Shown: positions 17,270-25,714 of the stretch, one piece after another
Layout: each line of letters begins with the position of its first letter
Numbering within the stretch: the first letter of the stretch is position 1
Source: Agromyces sp. H66
GTDB lineage: Bacteria; Actinomycetota; Actinomycetes; Actinomycetales; Microbacteriaceae
Reading direction: 5' to 3'
NCBI RefSeq assembly: GCF_004959775.1
Contig: NZ_SJZG01000001.1
Coordinates: forward strand, 62,001-126,000
DNA: 64,000 nucleotides
Made by a program: the position numbers and the translations under genes
Notes under the pieces: model-generated
The model's input: only the letters and a program-made list of their open reading frames with translations
Told to the model about the DNA's origin: nothing
The model's database searches: none

Positions 17270-17784
17270 TCACGTTCCCGTGCGGCCGACCGGCTTCCGC
17301 CCGTGCGCCGACCTGCCGGATGATCGCAACAGGCGGATCGCCGTGGCGGTCACGGCGATCGCCGCGCCAAGTTCGAGGACGCCGGTCACCTCGAAGAGCA
17401 CGTCGTCGGGAGGGAAGTGCTCGTCGGGGTTGAGGAGGACGTAGAGGTCGGCCGGCCCGCCCGCGAGGAAGACCACGTCCTTGTAGAGGTGCGAATACGC
17501 GCTGTGCACGACGCCGAGGAGGCCGGCGAGCACGAGGGCGATGGTCGCATACGTCTGCAGGGCAGCCCGCCGCCCGGTGCGCCCGAAAATCCCGAGCGCC
17601 GTCACGGCGGCCGCGACGGGGAGCCCCACCAGTACGGGCACGAGCAGGCGGTTCGGCGAATCGAGCGCGAGTCTCCGTAGAGGTGATGCGCGGTGGTGAC
17701 CGCATAGAGCGCCAGAAGAGTGATCAGCGCGGGCCGGGTCGCGGGCGGTGCCGCGACGGCGGGGTCGAGGCGGGCGGTGGTCAT
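17270..17784 (-). pseudogene. membrane protein gene with a frameshift
   Basis: A small membrane protein split over two frames. From ATG 17784 (AAGGGA upstream) the first frame encodes TRPALITLLALYAVTTAHHLYG and then runs into out-of-frame sequence. From about 17671 the other frame continues naturally (LALDSPNRLLVPVLVGLP...) to the stop at 17270 with three more hydrophobic segments. One extra or two missing bases near 17671-17676 would explain it. The rejoined product would have about 171 residues and four membrane spans. It could be a real pseudogene, programmed slippage (no slippery run seen) or a sequencing error. A TetR gene is divergent upstream. Confidence 0.7.
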
Positions 17785-17810
17785 GGCGGTCCCTTCTGTC
17801 GGAGACATCC

Positions 17811-17825
17811 GTCGACTATTTCGAC
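17811..17825. promoter_or_regulatory. possible TetR operator
   Basis: GTCGA-CTATT-TCGAC, a 15-bp inverted repeat between the divergent frameshifted membrane gene and tetR (gap 17785-17915). The position is right for a repressor that controls both genes. Only the symmetry supports it. Confidence 0.4.
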
Positions 17826-17915
17826 AGGTGTAGCCGAGACGGTAGTCTGGAGCCCGGCGAGCCGCGAGCGTCAGCCGGGCCCGCTGCGTCGAGTATCCCG
17901 ACACGGAGGGTGCGA

Positions 17916-18491
17916 ATGTCGAACAACGTCGCTCACGATCGGGTCGACCTGCGCAGCCGCCGCACCGAGCAGCACCTCCGCGACGCGCTCGTGGCGCTCA
18001 TGGCGCAGCGCGGCTACGACTCGATCACGGTCGTCGACATCTGCGACCGGGCGATGGTGCACCGCACGACGTTCTACAAGCACTACGAGGACAAGTTCGA
18101 TCTCCTCGACGACGTGCTCGACACGAGGCTGCTCGAACTCCTCGGACCGGATGTCCTCGCGGGCGATCCTGCACGACCCGGACCTGACGAGGTCGCCCAC
18201 CTGCTCCTGCGCATGGCCGGGAGGATCCAAGCCGATCGGGACTTCTTCGGACTGCTCGCCAGCCCGGATGCAACGAGCCTCGTGCCGCGGCTCACCGAAG
18301 CGCTGCGACGGCGACTCCTCGAGACGCCGCGGGGAGCGCGCGCATCCGCCCACGATCGCGAACGCGCCGAGCTGCAGGCCCACCTTCACGCCGCGCTCAT
18401 CGTCAATGCCATCACGTGGTGGATGGCCCGCCCCGACCGGCTCACCCCCGCAGAGGTCGCCGAGGTGCTCACCGGCGAGCTCACGCGTTGA
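17916..18491 (+). CDS. TetR/AcrR family transcriptional regulator
   Basis: A 191-residue regulator. The N-terminal helix-turn-helix reads LRDALVALMAQRGYDSITVVDICDRAMVHRTTFYKHYEDKFDLLD, with the FYKHYxDK signature of TetR proteins. The helical ligand-binding half follows, ending with NAITWWMARPDRLTPAEVAEVL. ATG 17916 has GGAGGG upstream; the longer open frame has none. It is divergent from the frameshifted membrane gene, its probable target. Its last 106 bases overlap, tail to tail, the end of the SSS symporter gene. Confidence 0.9.
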   Translation: MSNNVAHDRVDLRSRRTEQHLRDALVALMAQRGYDSITVVDICDRAMVHRTTFYKHYEDKFDLLDDVLDTRLLELLGPDVLAGDPARPGPDEVAHLLLRMAGRIQADRDFFGLLASPDATSLVPRLTEALRRRLLETPRGARASAHDRERAELQAHLHAALIVNAITWWMARPDRLTPAEVAEVLTGELTR

Positions 18492-20014
18492 TCGGCGACC
18501 GCGTCGGCGCCACGCCGCGTGGCCGCCGCACGGTCAGCCGACGCCGCCGCTCGGCCGCGCGGCAGCTCGGGCGAGTGCAGCCGGCTGAGCATGCGCTCGG
18601 TGTTCAGCGGCGCGCGCCGGTCGAGCAGCGAGACGACGATGGTGGTGATCGCGGCGGCGGCGATCGTCCACGCTCCCGGCTGCGCGAGCAGCGCCGCCGC
18701 GGGGCCCGCGCCGGTCCCGAGTAGCGGCGACGCGAAGAGCGCGCCCGAGCAGAGCACCGACCCGACGAGCATGCCGGCGATCGCACCACGTGCGGTCAGG
18801 CGGCGCCACCAGATGCCGAGCACGATCACGGGCGAAAGCGCCGAGGCGGCGAAGACGAACACCGTGCCGACCGACGTGACGAGACCCTGCGGGACGGTGG
18901 CGAGCGCGACCACGAGCGGCACGGCGGTCGTGAACACCGCCGCCCAGCGGAACGAGCGCACCGTGCCGCGGAACAGGTCCTGGCTGACCGTGCTCGAGAG
19001 CGACACCACGAGGCCCGACGACGTGCCGAGGAACGCGGCGAGCGCGCCGGCGATGACGAGCGCCGTGAGCAGGTCGCCGGCCATGCCGGGGATCAGCCGC
19101 GACGGCAGCAACAGCGCCACGGTGTCGGCGATGCCTGGCTGTGCGAGGTCGGGCGCGGTCGCCCGGGCGATGAGTCCGACCGTGCCCGAGACCATGTAGA
19201 AGGCGCTGATCATGACGATCACGATCACGGTCGTCCATCGCGCCGAACTGCCGGTCGGGCTCGTGTAGAAGCGCACGAGCACATGCGGCAGGCCGATCGT
19301 GCCCAGGAGGAGCGCGACGAGCAGCGAGGCCGTGGTGTACGTGTCGAGTCCGCTCGGACCCCGTTCGGGCGGGAAGACCAGGGACGGGTCGATCGCCGGC
19401 TCGTGCGCGCCGAGCGTGATCGCGAAGAAGACCACGGGCACGGCCAGGGCCGCGAACTTGAGCCAGAACTGGAACCCCTGCACGAACGTGATCGATCGCA
19501 TGCCGCCCGCCGCGACCGAGCCGCTCACCACGACGGCGACGGTGACCGCGCCGACCCACGGCGGGATGTCGGCGACGACGTTGAGGGCGAGTGCCGCGCC
19601 GTGCAGCTGGGGGACGATGTACAGCCAGCCGATGACCAGCACGAGCACGCTCGTGATGCGCCGGGCGACGACCGAGTCGAGGCGGGCGTGGATGAAGTCG
19701 GGGATCGTGTAGGCGCCGCTCCGGCGCAGGGGAGCGGCGACGAACATCAGCACGAGCAGGTAGCCCGCCGCGTAGCCGATCGGGAACCAGAACGCGTCGG
19801 AGCCCGAGAGCAGCACGAGGCCCGAGAGGCCGAGGAACGTGCCGGCCGACAGGTACTCGCCGCTGATGGCCGACGCGTTCCAGATCGGGCGCACGGTGCG
19901 CGAGGCCACGAAGAAGTCGCTCGTGGTGCGCGAGATGCGCAGGCCGTAGACGCCGATCACCGAGGTGACGACGAGCACGAGCGCGATGGCCGCGATGGGC
20001 AGCAGCGGGTTCAT
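18386..20014 (-). CDS. sodium:solute symporter (SSS), acetate/pyruvate ActP/MctC-like
   Basis: Membrane symporter of 542 residues with about 13 spans. The signature segments (SDFFVASRTVRPIWNASAISGEYLSAGTFLG, AYTIPDFIHARLDS, GFQFWLKFAAL) match the ActP/MctC monocarboxylate branch, whose members carry acetate, propionate or pyruvate with sodium or protons. The last 60-70 residues are Ala/Arg-rich, extend into the convergent tetR gene and probably have no transport role. It ends a six-gene operon running from cstA. ATG 20014 overlaps the stop of the small membrane gene upstream by four bases. Confidence 0.9.
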   Translation of the reverse strand: MNPLLPIAAIALVLVVTSVIGVYGLRISRTTSDFFVASRTVRPIWNASAISGEYLSAGTFLGLSGLVLLSGSDAFWFPIGYAAGYLLVLMFVAAPLRRSGAYTIPDFIHARLDSVVARRITSVLVLVIGWLYIVPQLHGAALALNVVADIPPWVGAVTVAVVVSGSVAAGGMRSITFVQGFQFWLKFAALAVPVVFFAITLGAHEPAIDPSLVFPPERGPSGLDTYTTASLLVALLLGTIGLPHVLVRFYTSPTGSSARWTTVIVIVMISAFYMVSGTVGLIARATAPDLAQPGIADTVALLLPSRLIPGMAGDLLTALVIAGALAAFLGTSSGLVVSLSSTVSQDLFRGTVRSFRWAAVFTTAVPLVVALATVPQGLVTSVGTVFVFAASALSPVIVLGIWWRRLTARGAIAGMLVGSVLCSGALFASPLLGTGAGPAAALLAQPGAWTIAAAAITTIVVSLLDRRAPLNTERMLSRLHSPELPRGRAAASADRAAATRRGADAVADQRVSSPVSTSATSAGVSRSGRAIHHVMALTMSAA

Positions 20015-20430
20015 TCGTGCTCCACGAGGGCCCTGAACCGGCGTTCGGTGCGCATCGCGGCGACCGTGTAGGCGACGGCGAAGACGATGATGATCGGGTA
20101 GTACCCGTACGCCTGGATCAACCACGGCAGGGGGACGCCGGCGATCGACTGGTCGTGCAGCGACGGGATGCCGCTGATGACGAACGTGACGAGCACGACG
20201 GCCAGGACGAACGAGACGACGAAGACCAGCGCGAGTCGGCCCTGCGCGCGCATGAGGCTTCGGGTGAAGAGCGTCTCGGCCTCGCTCACGTGCGCCCGGC
20301 CGGCGCGGGCGAGCGGTTCGGTGCGCGGGGCGGGCCGGTCGACGCTGGTGACGCGCTCGCGTGCCGGTCGCCCCGGCCGGTGCCGACGGTCGGCGGCGGG
20401 CGCCGTGCGCGTGGCATCCGGATCGCTCAC
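20011..20430 (-). CDS. small two-helix membrane protein (DUF485-like symporter partner)
   Basis: A 139-residue protein with a cytoplasmic, Arg-rich N-terminus and two membrane spans (LALVFVVSFVLAVVLVTFVI and YYPIIIVFAVAYTVAAM). It ends in charged residues. Genes of this type (DUF485/YjcH and actinobacterial relatives) commonly precede ActP/MctC symporter genes and are thought to form a complex with them. The GTG start at 20430 overlaps the response-regulator stop (GTGA), and its own end overlaps the symporter start. Placement in DUF485 is by position and topology, not by a clear motif. Confidence 0.78.
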   Translation of the reverse strand: MSDPDATRTAPAADRRHRPGRPARERVTSVDRPAPRTEPLARAGRAHVSEAETLFTRSLMRAQGRLALVFVVSFVLAVVLVTFVISGIPSLHDQSIAGVPLPWLIQAYGYYPIIIVFAVAYTVAAMRTERRFRALVEHE

Positions 20431-21203
20431 CGTCGCTCCTCGCGGGGTTGCAGGATCGCCTCGCGGACGACGGGGATCGACCGGCGGCTGACCGGGATCT
20501 CCTCTCCGGCGACGGTGAGGGTGGGGTGCGCGCCGATGAGCTTCACGGTGGTGATCGCGCGGCGGTCGACGAGGTACGAGCGGTGCACGCGGATGAAGCC
20601 CGCGTCGGCCCACCGCAGTTCCAGGTCGGAGATCGGCTCCCGGATCAGGTGGCTGTCGGTCTCGGTCACGAGCCGGGAGTAGTCGCCCTGCGCCTGCACC
20701 CAGCGCACGTCGCTTCGGTGCACGACGCGCATGACGTTGCCGATCCGCACGGCGATCGACTCGTCGGCGATCGGGTCGGGCTCGGCGTTCGCGTCGCGGC
20801 CCGCGAGGATCCGCCCGACGGCGCGCTGCAGCCGCTCCCGGCGGATCGGCTTCAGGATGAAGTCCACCGCCTGGAAGTCGAACGCCTCCACGGCGCCCGC
20901 CTCGTCGGCGGTGACGAACACGATCGCGGGCGGCACGTTGAACCGCGACACCGCGCGGGCGAGGTCGAACCCCGAAAGCCCCGGCATGTGGATGTCGAGG
21001 AACGCGGCGTCCACCCCGTGCTCGGCGAGCAGGCGCACCGCCCCCGAGCCCGACGAGGCCCGCCAGATCCGCCCCACCCGGGTGTCGCGGCGCAGCAGCA
21101 GCTCGAGCTCGTCGAGCACGGGGCGCTCGTCGTCGGCGATGAGCACGTCGATGGTGCGGGTCGCCGCATCTCCCGCGCGAGCGCCCGCGTCAGCGGCCGT
21201 CAT
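20427..21203 (-). CDS. LytTR family response regulator
   Basis: A 258-residue response regulator. The receiver domain (residues 18-135) has acidic residues DDE, the phospho-acceptor Asp70 (FLDIHMPG) and Lys in LKPI. The C-terminal LytTR DNA-binding domain (about 150-255) has VRWVQAQGDYSRLVT and FIRVHRSYLVD. Such regulators (BtsR/YehT, YpdB, LytR) bind direct repeats and control few genes. It is coupled to the sensor kinase upstream (ATGA) and lies between cstA and the SSS symporter, the likely targets. Confidence 0.92.
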   Translation of the reverse strand: MTAADAGARAGDAATRTIDVLIADDERPVLDELELLLRRDTRVGRIWRASSGSGAVRLLAEHGVDAAFLDIHMPGLSGFDLARAVSRFNVPPAIVFVTADEAGAVEAFDFQAVDFILKPIRRERLQRAVGRILAGRDANAEPDPIADESIAVRIGNVMRVVHRSDVRWVQAQGDYSRLVTETDSHLIREPISDLELRWADAGFIRVHRSYLVDRRAITTVKLIGAHPTLTVAGEEIPVSRRSIPVVREAILQPREERR

Positions 21204-22372
21204 CCGACCACCTGCCTCTCCGTCTCGTTGAAGGGCTGGGACTTGGGGATGCGCATGCGCACCATCGTCCCGGCCCCCGGGTTCGTCTCGACCACGAGCG
21301 CGTGGTCGTCGCCGTAGATGCCGCGCATGCGCGAGTCGACGTTGCGCAGGCCCACGTGGTCGGTGGGCTCGCTGTCGGTGAGCAGCGCGCGGAGTTCGGA
21401 CGGTCGCATGCCGACGCCGTCGTCGTCGACCGTGATCTCGGTGTGGGTGCCGTCGTCGACCGCGGAGATCACGACGGTGCCGCCGTGCTCGCGCGGCTCG
21501 AGCCCGTGCCGGATGGCGTTCTCGACGAGCGGCTGCAGGCTGAGGAACGGGATGACCGTCGCGAGCGTCTCGGGGGCGATACGCAGCGTGACGCTCAGTC
21601 GCTCCTCGAAGCGGGCGCGCTCGAGCTCGACGTACGAGTGCACGCTCTTGAGCTCCTCGGCCAACGTGGTGAACTCGCCCTGGCGTCGGAACGTGTAGCG
21701 GATGAAGTCGGCGAAGTCGAGCAACAGGTCTCGCGCGCGCTCGGGGTCGGTGCCGATGTACGACGCGATGGCGCCGAGGGCGTTGTAGACGAAGTGCGGG
21801 CTGATCTGCGCGCGGAGGGCTCGCAGTTCGGCTTCGGCGAGGGCGGCTCGGGATGCCTCGAGCCCGCCGAGCTCGATCTGCGCGCCGCTCCACTTCGCGA
21901 CCTCGGTGGTGGCCCGCACGAGCGGGGGGCGCACTTTCGCCGCGAACGCGACGATCACCCCGACGACGCGTCCGTTGGCGATGATGGGCGCTCCGACCGC
22001 GTCGCCGGCCTTCGTGGAGAGGAGCTGTCGCTGGCCCGTCTCGATGACGCCCGACGCGAGTTGCCAGGCCTCGGGCCCGAGGTCGAGCCGCCCGTCGACC
22101 GACACGATGCCGTTCCGGTCGGCGATCGCGATCGCGTCGCTGCCGAGGAGCGCCTTCAGCGAGCGCGCCGCCCGGTGCGCCTCGCCCGTGTCGAGGCCGC
22201 CGCGCAGGTGCACGGCGGCCCGCGACGCGAGCGAGAGGGTGCGGAACGTGGCGCGTTCCGCGTCGCTGCCGAGGTCGCGTGAGCCGCGCGCGAGGCGCCA
22301 GGCCAGCTGCGCGAGCAGCGTGACCGCCACGCTGATCGCGGCGACGACGGGAAGCCACATGGCGTCGATCAT
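21200..22372 (-). CDS. LytS-like sensor histidine kinase (His_kinase domain, GAF-type sensor)
   Basis: A 390-residue kinase. It has one N-terminal membrane span, a GAF-like sensor region (about 70-150: IAIADRNGIVSVDG, VGAPIIANGRVVGVIVAF), the phospho-acceptor His193 in ISPHFVYNALGAI, and a HATPase domain with PLVENAIRHGL and DDGVGM. It lacks the 5TM-LytS domain of BtsS; the sensing part is closer to DcuS/LytS GAF proteins. ATG 22372 has GAGGAGG four bases upstream, so it is preferred over GTG 22387. It probably senses a carboxylate and signals to the adjacent LytTR protein. Confidence 0.9.
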   Translation of the reverse strand: MIDAMWLPVVAAISVAVTLLAQLAWRLARGSRDLGSDAERATFRTLSLASRAAVHLRGGLDTGEAHRAARSLKALLGSDAIAIADRNGIVSVDGRLDLGPEAWQLASGVIETGQRQLLSTKAGDAVGAPIIANGRVVGVIVAFAAKVRPPLVRATTEVAKWSGAQIELGGLEASRAALAEAELRALRAQISPHFVYNALGAIASYIGTDPERARDLLLDFADFIRYTFRRQGEFTTLAEELKSVHSYVELERARFEERLSVTLRIAPETLATVIPFLSLQPLVENAIRHGLEPREHGGTVVISAVDDGTHTEITVDDDGVGMRPSELRALLTDSEPTDHVGLRNVDSRMRGIYGDDHALVVETNPGAGTMVRMRIPKSQPFNETERQVVG

Positions 22373-22388
22373 GCGCCTCCTCGTCACG

Positions 22389-22658
22389 TCAGCAGCAGCG
22401 GGCCCCGGGGTTGCGGTCCTGGTCGTCCATCCTCTCCCGCCAGAACTCGCGCTCGGTCAGTGGCGGATGCTCCGCGCCGTGGTTCGCGAGGTGATGGTCG
22501 AGGTAGACCCGGTAGGCATTGTCGCCCATCAAGTTGTGCACGTACCACGCGATGCCGCGGCATCCGCGGATCAGCAGGTCGAGGGCGACGGGGGCGCCCG
22601 CCCGAACCTCGGAGGTTCGGGCGGGACGCCGCTCGGTGGTGTCGGTCACGTCGGACAT
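22389..22658 (-). CDS. YbdD/YjiX family (DUF466) small protein, CstA partner
   Basis: An 89-residue protein with the family core: a short helix (RGIAWYVHNLMGDNAYRVYLDHH), an Asn-His region and PLTEREFWRERMDDQDRNPGARCC. YbdD proteins nearly always follow cstA-type transporter genes, and in enterobacteria YbdD is needed with CstA for pyruvate uptake. The start overlaps the cstA stop (TGATG). Ending in Cys-Cys is typical of the family. Its stop lies 16 bases above the kinase start, so the sensor genes are in the same transcript. Confidence 0.93.
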   Translation of the reverse strand: MSDVTDTTERRPARTSEVRAGAPVALDLLIRGCRGIAWYVHNLMGDNAYRVYLDHHLANHGAEHPPLTEREFWRERMDDQDRNPGARCC

Positions 22659-24946
22659 CAGTGGCGGGTCGACTCGGGCTGCCGCTCGGCGGGCAGGGCG
22701 GCCCACTGGCGTTCGAGCGCCTTCTCGGCCTTCGTGGCGAACAGTCCGGCGGGAGCGAAGCGACGGGATGCCACGGCCGGGTCTTCGTGGTTCTCGCCGC
22801 CGCCGTTCCGCCACGCCTTCACGGTGGCGACGACCGACGTGATCAGCACGATGATCGCGAGCGTGACGAACACGATCGACAGGGTGCCCTGCACGAAGGT
22901 GTTGCGCACGACGGCCTCCATCGCCTCGACGGTCGGCGCGGTGCCGAACGAGGTCTCGCCCGCGTCGAGTGCGTTGCGGAACGCGACGTGGTTCGCCCAG
23001 TAGCCCACCTGCGGCACCGGCGAGAAGATCTTGTACATCGACGCGGTGATGGTGACGACGGCGGCGAACGCCAGGGGAAGGGCCACGATCCAGAGCCAGC
23101 GGTGGTAGCTGCGACCGCGCTTGGCGACGATCGCGAGCACCACCGCCAGGGCGATGACCGCGAGCAGCTGGTTCGCGATGCCGAACAGCGGGAAGAACGT
23201 GTTGATGCCGCCGAGTGGATCGGTGACGCCGAGGATCAGGATGTAGCCCCACCCGGCGACCATGATCGCGGTGGTGATCCAGACTCCCGGACGCCAGGCC
23301 GTGTCCTTGAACCGGGGGATGACGTTGCCGATCGAGTCCTGCAGCATGAAGCGCGCGACCCGGGTGCCCGCGTCGACCGCCGTGAGGATGAACAGCGCCT
23401 CGAACATGATGGCGAAGTGGTACCAGAAGCCCGCCAGCGCTGCGCCGCCGAACGCCTGCTGCATGATCTGCGAGAGGCCGAGCGCGAGGGTCGGGGCGCC
23501 GCCCGTGCGGGAGACGATCGACTCCTCGCCGACCGCGGCGGCCGTCGAGGTGAGCACGTCGGGCGTGAGGTTGACGCCCGTGAGCCCGAGCGAGTTGACG
23601 AACGCGACCGCACCCTCCACGGTGCCGCCGGTCGCGGCGCCCGACGAGTTCATCGCGAAGTAGATGCCCCGGTCGAGCGAGATCGCGGCGACGAGCGCCA
23701 TGATCGCCACGAACGACTCCATGAGCATGCCGCCGTAGCCGATGAAGCGGGTCTGCCGCTCTTTCTCGATGAGCTTGGGCGTGGTGCCCGACGCGATCAG
23801 GGCATGGAAGCCCGAGAGGGCGCCGCACGCGATCGTCACGAACAGGAACGGGAACAACGAACCCGAGAAGACGGGGCCGAGCTCGCCGCCGGCGAACTCG
23901 CTGAACGCGGGAACCGAGATCTCGGGGCGCACGAGCACGATCGCGCCGGCGAGCATCACGATGACGCCGATCTTCATGAACGTCGACAGGTAGTCGCGGG
24001 GGGCGAGCAGCAACCACACCGGCAGCACCGCGGCGATGAAGCCGTAGACGATGATGCCCCAGGCGATCGTGGTGCGATCGAGGTGGAAGATCTCGGCGCC
24101 CCACGGGGTCGCGGCGACCCAGCCGCCCGCGACGATCGCGGCGAGCAGCAGCACGAAGCCGATGATCGAGACCTCGGTGATGCGGCCGGGCCGGAGGTAT
24201 CGCAGGTAGATCCCCATGAACAGGGCGATCGGGATGGTCATCGACACGCTGAACACGCCCCACGGGCTCTCGCCGAGTGCGTTCACGACGACCAGCGCGA
24301 GGATCGCGATGATGATGAGCATGATGAGCAGCGACGCGACGATCGCGGCGGTGCCGCCGATGCGACCGAGCTCGTCGCGCGCCATCTGGCCGATGCTGCG
24401 GCCACCGCGGCGCGTCGAGAAGAAGAGCACCAGGTAGTCCTGCACCGCGCCGGCGAGGATGACGCCGACGATGATCCAGATCGTGCCGGGCAGGTAGCCC
24501 ATCTGCGCCGCGAGCACGGGGCCGACGAGCGGGCCGGCGCCGGCGATCGCGGCGAAGTGGTGGCCGAACAGCACGCGCCGGTCGGTGGCGTGGAAGTCCT
24601 TGCCGTCGGCCTTGACCTCCGCCGGGGTGGCGCGCCGGTCGTCGGGGCGCGCGATGTAGCGCTCGATGACCTTCGCGTAGAAGCGGTAGCCGATGAGGTA
24701 GCTGGCGACCGCGGCGAAGACGAACCACATCGCGTTCACGGTCTCGCCGCGCACGATGGCGATCATGGTCCAAGCGATGCCGCCGACCAGGGCGATGGCG
24801 CCCCAGAGCAGGATCTTCGGCCAGGTCCACTTGCGCTCGCGCTCGAGTTCGGCCTCGGGTACGGCCGTCGGGGGAAGGGTGGGATCGGGTTCGAGTTCGG
24901 CGACGGAATGCCCGTCGTTCGTCGTTCGCGGGGGTTGCGACGTCAT
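22658..24946 (-). CDS. cstA: CstA family carbon-starvation / pyruvate transporter
   Basis: Large membrane transporter of 762 residues with about 16-18 spans. Hallmarks include GYRFYAKVIERYIARPDDRRATP, HHFAAIAGAGPLVGPVLAAQMGY, STRRGGRSIGQMARDE and GINTFFPLFGIANQLLA. CstA and BtsT of E. coli take up pyruvate (and peptides), induced when carbon is short. ATG 24946 has GAGGAGG upstream. It is the first gene of a six-gene operon with YbdD, a sensor kinase, a LytTR regulator, a small membrane protein and an SSS symporter. A 21-bp near-palindrome lies 28 bases above the start. Confidence 0.95.
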   Translation of the reverse strand: MTSQPPRTTNDGHSVAELEPDPTLPPTAVPEAELERERKWTWPKILLWGAIALVGGIAWTMIAIVRGETVNAMWFVFAAVASYLIGYRFYAKVIERYIARPDDRRATPAEVKADGKDFHATDRRVLFGHHFAAIAGAGPLVGPVLAAQMGYLPGTIWIIVGVILAGAVQDYLVLFFSTRRGGRSIGQMARDELGRIGGTAAIVASLLIMLIIIAILALVVVNALGESPWGVFSVSMTIPIALFMGIYLRYLRPGRITEVSIIGFVLLLAAIVAGGWVAATPWGAEIFHLDRTTIAWGIIVYGFIAAVLPVWLLLAPRDYLSTFMKIGVIVMLAGAIVLVRPEISVPAFSEFAGGELGPVFSGSLFPFLFVTIACGALSGFHALIASGTTPKLIEKERQTRFIGYGGMLMESFVAIMALVAAISLDRGIYFAMNSSGAATGGTVEGAVAFVNSLGLTGVNLTPDVLTSTAAAVGEESIVSRTGGAPTLALGLSQIMQQAFGGAALAGFWYHFAIMFEALFILTAVDAGTRVARFMLQDSIGNVIPRFKDTAWRPGVWITTAIMVAGWGYILILGVTDPLGGINTFFPLFGIANQLLAVIALAVVLAIVAKRGRSYHRWLWIVALPLAFAAVVTITASMYKIFSPVPQVGYWANHVAFRNALDAGETSFGTAPTVEAMEAVVRNTFVQGTLSIVFVTLAIIVLITSVVATVKAWRNGGGENHEDPAVASRRFAPAGLFATKAEKALERQWAALPAERQPESTRH

Positions 24947-24973
24947 TGTGCTCCTCCTCGGAGTGCCTCGTTG

Positions 24974-24994
24974 CGTACGGTGAGTCACCCTACG
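24974..24994. promoter_or_regulatory. near-perfect 21-bp palindrome upstream of cstA
   Basis: Outer arms CGTA...TACG and inner core GGTGA-G-TCACC, with one mismatched pair. It is 28 bases upstream of the cstA start, in the gap 24947-25145. The remainder of that gap shows no gene. Symmetry suggests a dimeric regulator rather than the direct repeats used by LytTR proteins, so an additional regulator may act here. Confidence 0.5.
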
Positions 24995-25145
24995 AACGCC
25001 GTTGCACGTCGAACCGCCCGTCGCGGTCAGCGGCGGCTTCGTGCGACAGGCGGTCGGATTCTGCGACGAATGGCGGTGCGTGATACGTCGATCTGCGTGC
25101 CGCCCCGGGGCAGCCCTGACCGTCCGGGTGCCCCTCCGGCCTGTG

Positions 25146-25667
25146 TCAGTCCGGCGGCCGAGGCGGAGCGGCGGATGCCCCGCGGGGCCACGACTCGACG
25201 AACCGATCGAGCAGCTCGGCCAGCACCCGGGCCTCCTGGTCGGTGAATCCGGCGAGCGCCTCGGTGACGTTTCGGCGGCGCGCGTCGTGCACCCGGTCGA
25301 CGATCTCCTTGCCGTCGGCGGAGAGCTCGATGCGCGCGTAGCGGGCGTCGTCGGGCGCCGTGGTGCGCCGGATGAGCCCATCGGCGAGCAGTTCGGTCGT
25401 CAGGCGGCTGGCTCGGGGCCGGTCGATGCCGATCGCGTCCGCGATCTCCGAGATGGAGCGGCCGTCACCGGTCTCGTCGAGCGCATCGAGGTAACGGAAG
25501 CGTGCGGCATCCGCGGCCGCCGCCCGCGCGCGTGAGTCGCCCGCGTCATTGGCGTCGCGTGCGTCCCGGCGGTGCAGCCGGCGTGCCTGCTGGTCGCGCC
25601 GGATGCGCACCAGCGCACGTTCGATCACGATCTCGGGCGCGATGGCCCCCTCGTCGGGGACGGGCAT
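25146..25667 (-). CDS. MarR family transcriptional regulator
   Basis: A 173-residue winged-helix protein. The DNA-binding segment (SISEIADAIGIDRPRASRLTTELLADGLIRRTTAPDDARYARIEL) and the C-terminal dimer helix (FTDQEARVLAELLDRFVESW) are MarR-like. An Arg/Asp-rich stretch near residues 28-50 is an insertion compared with typical MarR proteins. ATG 25667 follows the family better than the upstream TTG at 25700. It is divergent from a four-helix membrane protein, with a perfect 17-bp palindrome between them, and is almost certainly the repressor of both. Confidence 0.87.
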   Translation of the reverse strand: MPVPDEGAIAPEIVIERALVRIRRDQQARRLHRRDARDANDAGDSRARAAAADAARFRYLDALDETGDGRSISEIADAIGIDRPRASRLTTELLADGLIRRTTAPDDARYARIELSADGKEIVDRVHDARRRNVTEALAGFTDQEARVLAELLDRFVESWPRGASAAPPRPPD

Positions 25668-25676
25668 GTGTGCTAG

Positions 25677-25701
25677 TTTACAACAGTTGTAAAAACACAA
25701 C
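25677..25701. promoter_or_regulatory. MarR operator between divergent genes
   Basis: TTTACAAC-A-GTTGTAAA is a perfect 17-bp palindrome (25677-25693). A second, partly overlapping inverted repeat, GTTGT-N6-ACAAC, spans 25686-25701. The site lies between the marR start (25667) and the membrane protein start (25715), so a bound dimer would cover both promoters. Confidence 0.7.
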
Positions 25702-25714
25702 TATTGGAGGAGCA

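Noticed and set aside
17916-18588. A second plus-strand frame (17683-18588) over the TetR gene
   Set aside because: Ser/Arg-rich composition and no domain similarity; it is the shadow of tetR.
22389-24830. An 813-codon minus frame ending in the YbdD sequence
   Set aside because: It is an out-of-frame reading of cstA (His/Arg-rich). The YbdD protein starts at 22658.
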